A stretch of DNA of 25,988 bases from a virus, in the IMG/VR virus record IMGVR_UViG_3300043568_001570, positions 1-25,988 of that record, one strand, 5' to 3'. Below the pieces are notes generated by a model that was not told the DNA's origin, did no database searches, and worked only from the letters and a program-made list of their open reading frames with translations. A program made the position numbers and the translations under genes. Shown here piece after piece: positions 1-5,296 of this stretch; the first letter of the stretch is position 1, and the number at the start of each line of letters is the position of its first letter.

Positions 1-360
1 GCCACTGGCCGGTGCACTATAATAAAATATGGCAACTCCGTTAACAGATGCGTGATGATGGTGGCAAAACACCCGAGAACCTTTGTATAACTTTGTAGTC
101 CAGGGGGAATGTAAGTTTACATCTTGAGCGTCTGGGCAATTCAATTGATCTTTAACAGATAGCAAGCATTCTTTTATCCATTCAATCAACGGAGATATTC
201 CGTTGAGTTCAATGATATTTTTGGTATAAAAAAAGTAATTTTCGTTGTAGGGCACCTCGTGTACTCCCCGCAGCAACTCTTCAACAGATTTAGCTAATTC
301 CGGTTGAGTATAATAATCCTCTGTGCATGATATTTTTAATATTTCGTTATCTTTTAACAT
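1..360 (-). CDS. Putative 2OG-Fe(II) oxygenase-like protein, C-terminus outside window
   Basis: An open minus-strand frame starts with ATG at 360 and runs off the left edge; 120 residues are visible. Near the cut edge it reads CHHHHASVNGVAIFYYSAP, which resembles the first metal-binding His segment and following 'SGVYYL..P' strand of phage 2OG-Fe(II) oxygenases. Only the N-terminal half is present, so the second His and the 2-oxoglutarate-binding Arg cannot be checked. A short purine-rich AAAGG lies upstream of the ATG and a TATAAATA box is 28 nt upstream, suggesting late expression. Family assignment rests on one motif and is tentative; the reading frame itself is solid. Confidence 0.55.
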   Translation of the reverse strand, partial: MLKDNEILKISCTEDYYTQPELAKSVEELLRGVHEVPYNENYFFYTKNIIELNGISPLIEWIKECLLSVKDQLNCPDAQDVNLHSPWTTKLYKGSRVFCHHHHASVNGVAIFYYSAPASG

Positions 361-387
361 ACACACAGACCTTTTATACGCATTGGT

Positions 388-395
388 TATTTATA
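388..395 (-). promoter_or_regulatory. T4-type late promoter box TATAAATA
   Basis: The minus strand reads TATAAATA, the exact T4 late-promoter -10 box, 28 nt upstream of the ATG at 360. It abuts the closing stem of the structured element at 398-470. No -35 element is expected for this class. Confidence 0.5.
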
Positions 396-397
396 AC

Positions 398-470
398 ATA
401 GAAAAACACACTGTACGCAACCTCTTATGCGCTGGGGTGATCAGAATTTAATCCCAATGTGTTTATCTAT
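398..470 (-). ncRNA. Stem-enclosed structured element E1 (AAACACACT family)
   Basis: Arms at 398-413 and 455-470 are complementary except for an A/A mismatch and one position that is G-U on the minus strand. On the minus strand the enclosed part can form two hairpins: a GGG/CCC stem, and CGCA/TGCG around a loop containing ATAAGAGGT. The result is a three-way junction. The arm core matches elements E2-E6. No open reading frame fits. Function unknown; orientation is inferred from the neighbouring tRNAs. Confidence 0.5.
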
Positions 471-476
471 AACTAC

Positions 477-546
477 CATATAGAAACACACTCACCCGAA
501 TGGACATTGTCACCTCCGCCTGCTGTCGGAAGTGTGTTTTTATATG
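477..546 (-). ncRNA. Stem-enclosed structured element E2 (AAACACACT family)
   Basis: Arms CATATAGAAACACACT (477-492) and AGTGTGTTTTTATATG (531-546) pair over 16 positions with a single non-Watson-Crick position. The element starts 4 nt after the tRNA-like gene at 550-624 in transcription order and is followed 6 nt later by E1. It encloses 38 nt with a short CCG/CGG hairpin. Part of the repeated family described for E1. Confidence 0.5.
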
Positions 547-549
547 CAA

Positions 550-624
550 ACTCATTGGCAGGAATCGAACCTGCGTTTGCCTCTAAATTGACGAGGCTTT
601 CTTACCACTAGAAGACAAAACGAG
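550..624 (-). tRNA. tRNA-like gene, anticodon arm abnormal
   Basis: The T arm (GCAGG, loop TTCGATT, CCTGC) and D arm (TCTT/AAGA with GTGG in the loop) are regular, and the acceptor strands pair apart from one position. The anticodon stem GCCTC/GAGGC closes a 9-nt loop, GTCAATTTA, instead of 7 nt, so no anticodon can be assigned. There is no encoded CCA. It may be a degenerate tRNA or one with an expanded loop. Confidence 0.45.
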
Positions 625-674
625 TTCTTGAGGTTAATTACTCCCCAATATGGATGCTACCTGCAGATAACATT

Positions 675-778
675 TACCATATAGAAACACACTACCTTTA
701 CTCACCTACGATTCTATACGTAGCCAGCGAAAGTTAACAACCTGCTCATGCGTTGCTATAATGTGTTTTTATATGGTA
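675..778 (-). ncRNA. Stem-enclosed structured element E3 (AAACACACT family)
   Basis: Arms 675-693 and 760-778 (19 nt) pair with two non-Watson-Crick positions. The 5' strand in transcription order starts inside the CCA of tRNA-Lys (774-776), so tRNA 3'-end maturation and stem formation would compete for the same bases. The enclosed 66 nt includes a CTACG/CGTAG hairpin and the motif ATGAGCAGGTTG, similar to E1 and E5. Confidence 0.5.
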
Positions 779-849
779 GGACCACCCGGACTCGAACCGG
801 GAATTGGCAGATTAAAAGTCTGCTGTGATAACCATTTCACTATGATCCC
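774..849 (-). tRNA. tRNA-Lys(TTT)
   Basis: A complete cloverleaf: acceptor GGGATCA/TGGTCCT, D stem GTGA/TCAC, anticodon stem GCAGA/TCTGC with loop CTTTTAA (anticodon TTT), T arm CCCGG/CCGGG with TTCGAGT. CCA is encoded (774-776). A consensus promoter at 959-987 drives it after a leader of roughly 100 nt. Confidence 0.93.
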
Positions 850-958
850 ATACTCAGTCGTGAATTGTCTTTTCAGTGCCAACTCCAGACCGACATGGGA
901 TCTGGGTCGACACTACATTTTAGCTGTTCGCTTCATATAGTCTTTCGTTTAAGTTTTG

Positions 959-987
959 ATTATACAACAATCGCAGAATGTTGTCAA
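959..987 (-). promoter_or_regulatory. Sigma70-type promoter upstream of tRNA-Lys
   Basis: TTGACA (982-987) and TATAAT (959-964) are both perfect and separated by 17 bp. It lies between tRNA-Arg(ACG) and tRNA-Lys, and the roughly 100-nt leader contains a CCAGA/TCTGG hairpin. Confidence 0.85.
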
Positions 988-994
988 CTGTGTT

Positions 995-1072
995 TGGTGC
1001 GTCCTGAGAGACTCGAACTCCCGGCCCCCGGCTTCGTAAACCAGTGCTCTATTCCGACTGAGCTAAAGACGC
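995..1072 (-). tRNA. tRNA-Arg(ACG)
   Basis: Acceptor GCGTCTT/AGGACGC, D stem GCTC/GAGC, anticodon loop TTACGAA (anticodon ACG), T loop TTCGAGT, encoded CCA at 995-997. A34 would need conversion to inosine by the host TadA deaminase to read CGU/CGC/CGA. Confidence 0.92.
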
Positions 1073-1078
1073 ATTGAG

Positions 1079-1150
1079 TGGCCCCGGAGGAAGGAATCGA
1101 ACCTTCATTGGTTGTATACGGACCTGTGTTGCCATTACACTACAACCGGG
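1079..1150 (-). tRNA. tRNA-like gene, no readable anticodon arm
   Basis: The 3' half is tRNA-like: T arm GAAGG, TTCGATT, CCTTC, acceptor strand CTCCGGG, discriminator G and encoded CCA (1079-1081). The 5' strand CCCGGTT pairs at 5 of 7 positions, and a GTGT/ACAC D-like hairpin is present. The segment where the anticodon arm should be gives no 5-bp stem with a 7-nt loop. Instead GGTTGTA and TACAACC form a 7-bp stem across the D/anticodon region. Degenerate tRNA or tRNA-like RNA. Confidence 0.4.
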
Positions 1151-1158
1151 ATAAAAAG

Positions 1159-1232
1159 TGGTGCCCCACGACAGAATCGAACTGCCATCACAGGATTACA
1201 AAACCAGTGTACTGCCATTGTACTAGTAGGGC
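1159..1232 (-). tRNA. tRNA-Thr(TGT)
   Basis: Acceptor GCCCTAC/GTGGGGC, D arm GTAC/GTAC, anticodon loop TTTGTAA (TGT), T arm GGCAG/CTGTC, encoded CCA at 1159-1161. The anticodon stem has T-T mismatches, so folding is weaker than in its neighbours. Confidence 0.82.
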
Positions 1233-1284
1233 AAAAAAGAAAAATCCAGGGACCTAACTTTTCAAGGGAGAGTATGGATTTGTT

Positions 1285-1360
1285 TGGCTCCTCAGCGTGG
1301 GATCGAACCACGGACATCGACATTAACAGTGTCGCGCAACTACCGCTGTGCTACTGAGGA
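1285..1360 (-). tRNA. tRNA-Asn(GTT)
   Basis: Acceptor TCCTCAG/CTGAGGA, D stem GCAC/TTGC with wobble, anticodon stem CGACA/TGTCG with loop CTGTTAA (GTT), T arm CGTGG/CCACG, discriminator G, encoded CCA at 1285-1287. Confidence 0.92.
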
Positions 1361-1368
1361 ATAAAACT

Positions 1369-1456
1369 TGGCGGAATGACTCGGACTCGAACCGAGAAGC
1401 CGTTTAACCGACCGACGGCTTAGCAAGCCGCTCCAATACCATTATGGGACCATTCC
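1369..1456 (-). tRNA. tRNA-Ser(GCT)
   Basis: A class II tRNA of 88 nt with a long variable arm. Acceptor GGAATGG/TCATTCC, anticodon loop TTGCTAA (GCT), T arm CTCGG/CCGAG, discriminator G, encoded CCA at 1369-1371. Confidence 0.92.
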
Positions 1457-1472
1457 TGAAACTAACACTGCT

Positions 1473-1501
1473 ATTATATAGCAGTTGACCAACAGTGTCA
1501 A
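1473..1501 (-). promoter_or_regulatory. Consensus promoter with palindromes over -10 and -35
   Basis: TTGACA (1496-1501), 17 bp, TATAAT (1473-1478). The -10 sits inside the perfect palindrome ACTGCTA-TATAA-TAGCAGT, and the -35 inside GTTGAC-7-GTCAAC. It lies between tRNA-Ile and tRNA-Ser and would transcribe Ser, Asn, Thr, Arg. The palindromes may be operators or a start-site hairpin. Confidence 0.82.
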
Positions 1502-1509
1502 CATATATG

Positions 1510-1584
1510 TGGTTGCCATGGACAATTTCGAAATGTCGACCTAACGCTTATCAAGCGTTTGCTCTTCCTCTGAGCTACACGGCA
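1510..1584 (-). tRNA. tRNA-Ile(GAT)
   Basis: Acceptor TGCCGTG/CATGGCA, D stem GCTC/GAGC, anticodon stem AACGC/GCGTT with loop TTGATAA (GAT), T loop TTCGAAA, discriminator A, encoded CCA at 1510-1512. The T stem has one T-T mismatch. Confidence 0.92.
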
Positions 1585-1588
1585 ATAT

Positions 1589-1662
1589 TGGCAGAGGGTA
1601 CTGGGATCGAACCAGTGATGACAGAGTCAAAGTCTGTAGTGTTACCGCTACACTAACCCCCA
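1589..1662 (-). tRNA. tRNA-Gln(TTG)
   Basis: D arm GTGT/ACAC, anticodon stem ACAGA/TCTGT with loop CTTTGAC (TTG), T arm ACTGG/CCAGT, discriminator G, encoded CCA at 1589-1591. The first acceptor pair is T-T, consistent with the weak first pair that glutaminyl-tRNA synthetase prefers. Confidence 0.9.
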
Positions 1663-1672
1663 ACAAAAAACT

Positions 1673-1748
1673 TGGCGTACCGCCAGGGATTCGAACCCCG
1701 AACCGCTGGTTTTGGAGACCAGAACTCTGCCAATTGAGCTAGCGATAC
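1673..1748 (-). tRNA. tRNA-Trp(CCA)
   Basis: Acceptor GTATCGC/GCGGTAC, anticodon stem CTGGT/ACCAG with loop CTCCAAA (anticodon CCA), T arm CGGGG/CCCTG, discriminator G as usual for tRNA-Trp, encoded 3' CCA at 1673-1675. Confidence 0.93.
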
Positions 1749-1757
1749 ATTAACATA

Positions 1758-1832
1758 TGGTGGACCGTAACGGGATCGAACCGTTCCTCCAGGCTTGCAA
1801 AGCCCGTGTGCCCCCAACAACACCTACAGCCC
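1758..1832 (-). tRNA. tRNA-Ala(TGC)
   Basis: Anticodon stem CGGGC/GCCTG with loop TTTGCAA (TGC), T arm AACGG/CCGTT, acceptor GGGCTGT/ACGGTCC including G-T pairs, encoded CCA at 1758-1760. Position 8 is A instead of the usual U. Its 5' end lies 3 nt from element E4. Confidence 0.87.
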
Positions 1833-1835
1833 ATA

Positions 1836-1896
1836 CATTCTAAAACGCACTAGATGCGACATCACAGTCCATATCAACTTAGTGCGTTTTAGAATG
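1836..1896 (-). ncRNA. Stem-enclosed structured element E4 (covarying member)
   Basis: A perfect 17-bp inverted repeat (1836-1852 / 1880-1896) encloses 27 nt. Relative to the other family members the arm core changes from ACACACT/AGTGTGT to ACGCACT/AGTGCGT. That is a two-sided change that keeps pairing, so the helix rather than the sequence is conserved. It sits 3 nt upstream of tRNA-Ala. Contains TAAGTTGAT, a shortened form of the motif in E5. Confidence 0.58.
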
Positions 1897-2040
1897 CCCA
1901 GTATTGCTACTGGACATGACGGGGTTGATACCCCGACCAGGAGTCTTACTAGTGTGTTATCGCCACACGTTCATGTGTCCTGTCCGCCCGTTTGCCTGGT
2001 TTAGTGTGCTGGCTGAGTCCTCGTTACTCATTGCACATAA
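1897..2040 (-). other. Gene-free stretch rich in hairpins; tRNA-like 3' end
   Basis: No protein gene is seen. On the minus strand there are hairpins CCAGTA/TACTGG with loop GCAA (1898-1913), CGGGG/CCCCG, and GTGTG/CACAC with loop GCGATAA, plus a CATGTCCA end that recalls a tRNA 3' end. ACCAGG and CCTGGT could pair around the middle. I could not fit a cloverleaf with a legal T loop. Confidence 0.35.
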
Positions 2041-2042
2041 AG

Positions 2043-2070
2043 AAAAACCCTGGAGTTTTTAGTTCCAGGG
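2043..2070 (-). terminator. Rho-independent terminator of RNA X
   Basis: Stem CCCTGGA/TCCAGGG (2064-2070 with 2048-2054) followed on the minus strand by TTTTTCTTT. Confidence 0.85.
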
Positions 2071-2228
2071 TCCTTGAAGTTTGTGAGTTACTGCTGTTAG
2101 GCGCAACTGATTCCTTCTCGGACCCGGTGATTCCCTGTAATACTTTTGCCGCAGGCAAAGGCACGTGACCAGGGCTGTGCCAAGGTCTGTACGGAATGCA
2201 TGCGGTCGAAAGTGTTTTTGTTCATCAT
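2043..2228 (-). ncRNA. Structured RNA X (own promoter and terminator)
   Basis: A consensus promoter at 2235-2263 and an intrinsic terminator at 2043-2070 delimit a transcript of about 186 nt with no plausible reading frame. Hairpins seen on the minus strand: GGCAC/GTGCC, TTTGCC/GGCAAA, then the motif CAAAAGTA (2141-2148) also present in RNA Y. A stem GGGTCC/GGACCC (2120-2125 with 2068-2073) overlaps the first strand of the terminator stem, so the two are mutually exclusive. It precedes the tRNA array at 1832-550. Either a free small RNA or an attenuator leader. Confidence 0.62.
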
Positions 2229-2234
2229 GTTTGT

Positions 2235-2263
2235 ATTATAAGGTATTTAGTGATTGTTGTCAA
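2235..2263 (-). promoter_or_regulatory. Sigma70-type promoter of RNA X
   Basis: Perfect TTGACA (2258-2263) and TATAAT (2235-2240) with a 17-bp spacer. Predicted start near 2228. Confidence 0.87.
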
Positions 2264-2316
2264 CCACTGAATTTTTGTTGCAAGTTATTTATGACTCACA
2301 GCAAAAATGTTGTGTT

Positions 2317-2392
2317 TGGTTGCGGGACTTGGATTTGAACCAAGGATTGCAAAGGCTTATGAGACCCTGCCGGTGACCGGACCCTTCCCGCG
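2317..2392 (-). tRNA. Probable initiator tRNA-fMet(CAT)
   Basis: Acceptor CGCGGGA/TCCCGCA leaves a C1-A72 mismatch, the hallmark that marks bacterial initiator tRNA for formylation and IF2. The anticodon loop is CTCATAA (CAT), T arm CTTGG, TTCAAAT, CCAAG, 3' ACCA encoded. The anticodon stem AGGGT/GCCTT keeps only two of the three initiator G-C pairs, and the D arm is odd (CCGG/CCGG around a 3-nt loop). Seven nt upstream is GATAAATA, similar to a late promoter box. Confidence 0.8.
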
Positions 2393-2405
2393 ATAATTTA
2401 TTTAT

Positions 2406-2490
2406 CTATTGTGAAACACACTCATCACGCACCGTATCATAAGCGATCAACCTTATGACCTTAAAGGCATCAAAATGTGTTTTAGAATAG
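2406..2490 (-). ncRNA. Stem-enclosed structured element E5 (AAACACACT family)
   Basis: Arms 2406-2422 and 2474-2490 pair over 17 positions with three or four imperfect ones. Inside, CATAAG/CTTATG forms a 6-bp hairpin with loop GTTGATCG. It ends about 14 nt before the initiator tRNA. Confidence 0.5.
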
Positions 2491-2551
2491 TGGAACACTG
2501 AGATTACATGCTTACACAAAATGTACCTGCATTTCTCTGCAAGTTTGCTGT

Positions 2552-3328
2552 TTAAACTAAACAATGATCAGTGGGTTTGAAAAATATTTTATGAATATAC
2601 AACGATGGATTTACCCATTTGATCAATCCTGGTCCATAATATATTCTGTCAGATTCTTCGTGGTGTTTTATATGCCACGCCTGATTTCCAAATATTGGCA
2701 AATACCATGATCGGTCTGTTGCGGTGTGGTATCTATGAAATATTTGATCGTGTATTCCACCAATAATTGTTCCAAACCCTATGTAATATATGGAAATTAC
2801 TGCAAACCATTCAATGGGTAAAATAATAAAAAGTAAACCGTGAAAAATCCAAAATATTTTTTCACTGTGACTATCTAGTTTCTTTACCAAAGAATTGTTT
2901 TTGAACAAGTTACTTTTTACATACGGCAAATTGTAAGATACTGGCTTTTGAAAATTTAATGCGTATTGCCAAAACGAACTCTCCTTCATTTTTTGCTGTG
3001 GAGGGTCCAGGTCTGGTGTTTTCCAAAATCTATGATGACTTACGTGGTATGCTCTTTTGCCATCAATACTTCTTCCTGCTAATCCGTAAAACACTATTAA
3101 GCAAATAATTTCTATTACTTTGTTTCTGGGTTGAATATATTCGTGACAGATATAATCATGAGAAATTGTTTGCGTTATAGGCATCAATATCAGATGTACT
3201 AATATGGACCATAAAAAGTATTCAAATGGCAATACTATTAAGCATAAAATAATCAACAAGTGCCACGCCCACATTTTGCAGTGGTAATAGCCATAAATTT
3301 TGTAAAATTCCTGTATTTTTTTAAGCAT
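2552..3328 (-). CDS. Fatty acid desaturase-family membrane protein
   Basis: 258 residues with the three histidine boxes of membrane di-iron desaturases/hydroxylases: HDYICHEY (57-64), HVSHH (95-99) and HIKHH (219-223). These are separated by hydrophobic segments at about 22-52, 73-85 and 160-190, so it should be an integral membrane enzyme acting on lipid acyl chains or a related hydrophobic substrate. ATG at 3328 is chosen because an AATAAATA late-type box lies 20 nt upstream; there is no clear Shine-Dalgarno. It stands alone between tRNA-fMet/E5 and a radical SAM gene. Substrate cannot be told from sequence. Confidence 0.82.
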   Translation of the reverse strand: MLKKIQEFYKIYGYYHCKMWAWHLLIILCLIVLPFEYFLWSILVHLILMPITQTISHDYICHEYIQPRNKVIEIICLIVFYGLAGRSIDGKRAYHVSHHRFWKTPDLDPPQQKMKESSFWQYALNFQKPVSYNLPYVKSNLFKNNSLVKKLDSHSEKIFWIFHGLLFIILPIEWFAVISIYYIGFGTIIGGIHDQIFHRYHTATDRSWYLPIFGNQAWHIKHHEESDRIYYGPGLIKWVNPSLYIHKIFFKPTDHCLV

Positions 3329-3347
3329 AAGTGTTGGTGTTCACAAT

Positions 3348-3355
3348 TATTTATT
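3348..3355 (-). promoter_or_regulatory. Late-promoter-like box AATAAATA
   Basis: One mismatch to the T4 late box TATAAATA, 20 nt upstream of the desaturase ATG. A TTGACA at 3419-3424 has no good -10 partner. Confidence 0.35.
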
Positions 3356-3644
3356 CATATGTTAGTTGCAGTGGAGGGAATCAAACCGACCTTTATATGT
3401 ACAACAAACAACAATGATTGTCAACTGAATTTGAATAAGCTGATCATGTGACTGTCCTGCGTTTAAAGGTGCGGAATGCAAGACTGCACTCCCTTCCTTC
3501 CTGAACATGTGTTGACTGTGACTAGCAGTCTCGTGTTTTTCAACGTCAGCGGTTCAGGATTTAATCGTGGTCCCTGGCAGTCGGGCCCATAGTCAATGAG
3601 TTTTTCCGCCACATGATCTGCTTAACTTGGTGATACAATTTGTA
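3356..3644 (-). other. Gene-free stretch with nested stems and a T-arm-like remnant
   Basis: No protein gene of plausible quality. At 3362-3385 the minus strand has a T-loop-like TTTGATT without the rest of a tRNA. The 3473-3558 part forms strong nested helices, listed separately. The rest shows nothing I can name. Confidence 0.4.
3473..3558 (-). ncRNA. Candidate structured RNA Z
   Basis: A hairpin GGAGTGCA/TGCATTCC with loop GTCT (3473-3492, 8 bp) is followed, in the sense away from transcription, by three nested stems: CCTGAAC/GTTCAGG (3500-3506 with 3552-3558), GTTGA/TCAAC (3511-3515 with 3540-3544) and GACT/AGTC (3520-3530). Eight- and seven-bp perfect helices in 86 nt suggest a folded RNA. 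No promoter or terminator was found, so the boundaries are open. Confidence 0.35.
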
Positions 3645-4769
3645 TCAATATTTTAAAAATTCTTTGTGAGAGTTTGCTCGTGCATGATCTCTAAGAGAAG
3701 TCCAGTCTACAAAAAATTGCCACATCCCATGGTCCATTGGACGTTCAAGAGCGCTTTTTAAAACATTCTTGTATTGAGTTAGTGAATTTCGAATATGCAA
3801 ATCAAGCTCAAGATCAAGTGTTTGTTCTAGATGATCAATTGCTTGTTTTTTCAAATGATCTGGCAAGTTGGTAATTCGTAAATGCTTGGGATAGACCAAT
3901 AAATCCATCATTAAATGAATGTTTATGTCATGTGCCCATTGCACCAATTTGCCTATACTTAGAATATTTAGATTCTGTACTGTTGCATGTATAACTGGGT
4001 TGATATTGCTGTTGCTGACTATTTTTTTGATATTTTCTTCAACCTGGCAAAAGTCAGCTGGATAGCGAATGTATTCAAACAAGGATCCAACTGCATCAAC
4101 ACTCAGCATGATTCTCACCAGTTGAAACTTTTTTAGTGCGGCTTCCCATTCTGGAGACCAACGTGTTGCATTTGTTGAAAGATGTAACATTGTTAAATTC
4201 AGGTGTTGGTCAGAGAACTTGTTTATAATGTCCAATATTTTTTTATTGTACATTGGCTCACCGCCACGCAAATTGACCACTCTAGGAACAGTTGCTAATA
4301 TCTGTTCAAGATGATCAAACGCAGTGTCGGGCCAGGTGAAATCTTGTTGATCACTTGTAGAAACATTCAATCGTCGATTCTCTGACAGAATAGCACTGCT
4401 TGATTCTTCGTCACACATGATACAGGACAAGTTACAAAGATTCCCTACAGCAAGTTCTACGCTTAACAATTTTTGCTGAAAAGGTTTCGCCCCTAAAATT
4501 TGGTATTCTTGTGCCTGAACTTGCCTAAGGCTTGATACGTTTACATCTTCAAGTTTCCAACATGCGTTGCAACCAGGATGTTCTAGTCCTTGTTCAAAAC
4601 TTGTTTGTACTTCCTTAAGGTATTGATTGTTCTGCCACTCCAAGTGAGAAATAAATTTGATATTTTTTCTATGTTCAGCAGGGACAGGATGTTTACAACA
4701 AATTTGATAGTCGCCTCGAGGATTAACATTTACATGGTTAAATGGCAAGGCACAGTATTTGTTTGTCAT
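3645..4769 (-). CDS. Radical SAM protein, twitch/SPASM-like
   Basis: 374 residues starting at ATG 4769, where the family-like N-terminus MTNKYCALPFNH begins; an upstream extension would run back through the tRNA at 4809-4898. The radical SAM signature CNLSCIMC gives C112, C116 and C119 (CX3CX2C), followed by the GGEP motif near 168. Extra cysteines before the core (C6, C24, C25, C67, C70) could bind an auxiliary cluster, as in twitch or SPASM-type enzymes that modify peptides or small molecules. No peptide substrate gene is visible next to it. It lies alone between RNA genes. Family clear, substrate unknown. Confidence 0.85.
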   Translation of the reverse strand: MTNKYCALPFNHVNVNPRGDYQICCKHPVPAEHRKNIKFISHLEWQNNQYLKEVQTSFEQGLEHPGCNACWKLEDVNVSSLRQVQAQEYQILGAKPFQQKLLSVELAVGNLCNLSCIMCDEESSSAILSENRRLNVSTSDQQDFTWPDTAFDHLEQILATVPRVVNLRGGEPMYNKKILDIINKFSDQHLNLTMLHLSTNATRWSPEWEAALKKFQLVRIMLSVDAVGSLFEYIRYPADFCQVEENIKKIVSNSNINPVIHATVQNLNILSIGKLVQWAHDINIHLMMDLLVYPKHLRITNLPDHLKKQAIDHLEQTLDLELDLHIRNSLTQYKNVLKSALERPMDHGMWQFFVDWTSLRDHARANSHKEFLKY

Positions 4770-4808
4770 GGCAGTATTTAACACTAAATTTGTTTGTGTC
4801 AGTTTAAC

Positions 4809-4898
4809 TGGTACCAGCGGAGAGAATCGAACTCTCTCAAAGCCGCTAATCTGGCGGAAAGGGCATATAAGACCCCTCGGACTCCAAGTCTCGCTGGC
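4809..4898 (-). tRNA. Class II tRNA, apparent anticodon TAT
   Basis: Acceptor GCCAGCG/CGCTGGT, T arm GAGAG/CTCTC with TTCGATT, discriminator A, encoded CCA at 4809-4811. Variable arm CCGC/GCGG is long (class II). The anticodon stem GGGGT/GCCCT closes loop CTTATAT, anticodon TAT (reads AUA). Class II shape belongs to Leu, Ser and Tyr, so Ile identity is doubtful. The D arm is a tight GACT-TGG-AGTC hairpin. Confidence 0.6.
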
Positions 4899-4902
4899 AA
4901 AA

Positions 4903-5062
4903 ATTTTTATAGTCAAGCATCAAGAGATGCCAATTTGTCAACAAAGGTGCTTCCTCTGACAAGCGAATAGCAGTTTTATCAGGACCTGTTCCTCGCACAG
5001 TTAGGCCCGCATAGTGACAGCGTCCCGTCACGATACCTTTATTGATGCTTGACTATAAAAAT
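4903..5062 (-). ncRNA. Structured element E7 closed by a perfect 21-bp stem
   Basis: 4903-4923 and 5042-5062 are perfect inverted repeats of 21 nt enclosing 118 nt. On the minus strand the interior can fold into AAAGGT/ACCTTT, GTGAC/GTCAC, CTGT/ACAG and GCTT/AAGC helices, a multi-branch layout. It ends 4 nt before the tRNA at 4809-4898. Arm sequence differs from E1-E6, but the placement 5' to a tRNA is the same. Confidence 0.58.
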
Positions 5063-5205
5063 AAAATATTGAATTTGTTAAAGTAGCAGCACCACGTTAT
5101 TGCTGCCATTCACCCGAATTAACAAGCTCGAGCGGGAGTCGGTAAGTTACTTGGGATACCGGTCCAGTTTAGTCGCCTCAATGGACCCCTGCAGTTCCCC
5201 GCAGG

Positions 5206-5265
5206 GTGGGTGTCGAACCCATCACCTTCTACTGCTTTGGTTCTTCGAAGAAACCTAGACAGCGT
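5206..5265 (-). pseudogene. tRNA-Arg(TCG)-like remnant
   Basis: A regular anticodon arm GGTTT/GAACC with loop CTTCGAA (5239-5255, anticodon TCG) and a T-arm with loop TTCGACA (5206-5222) are present. They are separated by about 16 nt, and no acceptor strands pair. The would-be 3' acceptor instead forms its own CCCTGC/GCAGGG hairpin. Confidence 0.4.
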
Positions 5266-5296
5266 GACTTTCTCTTGCTAACACTCTAACAAAACT

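Noticed and set aside
398-546. CRISPR-like direct repeats
   Set aside because: The repeats are inverted arms of separate stem-enclosed units with unequal interiors, not regularly spaced direct repeats, and no cas gene is near.
1911-1990. A tRNA-Ile(GAT) from the GTGTG/CACAC hairpin with loop GCGATAA
   Set aside because: Position 33 would be C, the D arm is absent and the T-like loop has 4-6 nt; listed only as a hairpin-rich stretch.
2043-2228. Riboswitch controlling a downstream protein gene
   Set aside because: The next protein start in transcription order is about 1.7 kb away, behind tRNAs and other promoters; a small RNA or tRNA-array leader fits better.
3362-3385. A tRNA 3' end (T-loop-like TTTGATT with CCAC)
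   Set aside because: The T stem mispairs and no D or anticodon arm precedes it within tRNA distance; at most a remnant.
3396-3424. A sigma70 promoter upstream of the desaturase
   Set aside because: TTGACA is present but the sequence 17 bp away (TACATA) matches only three positions of the -10 box.
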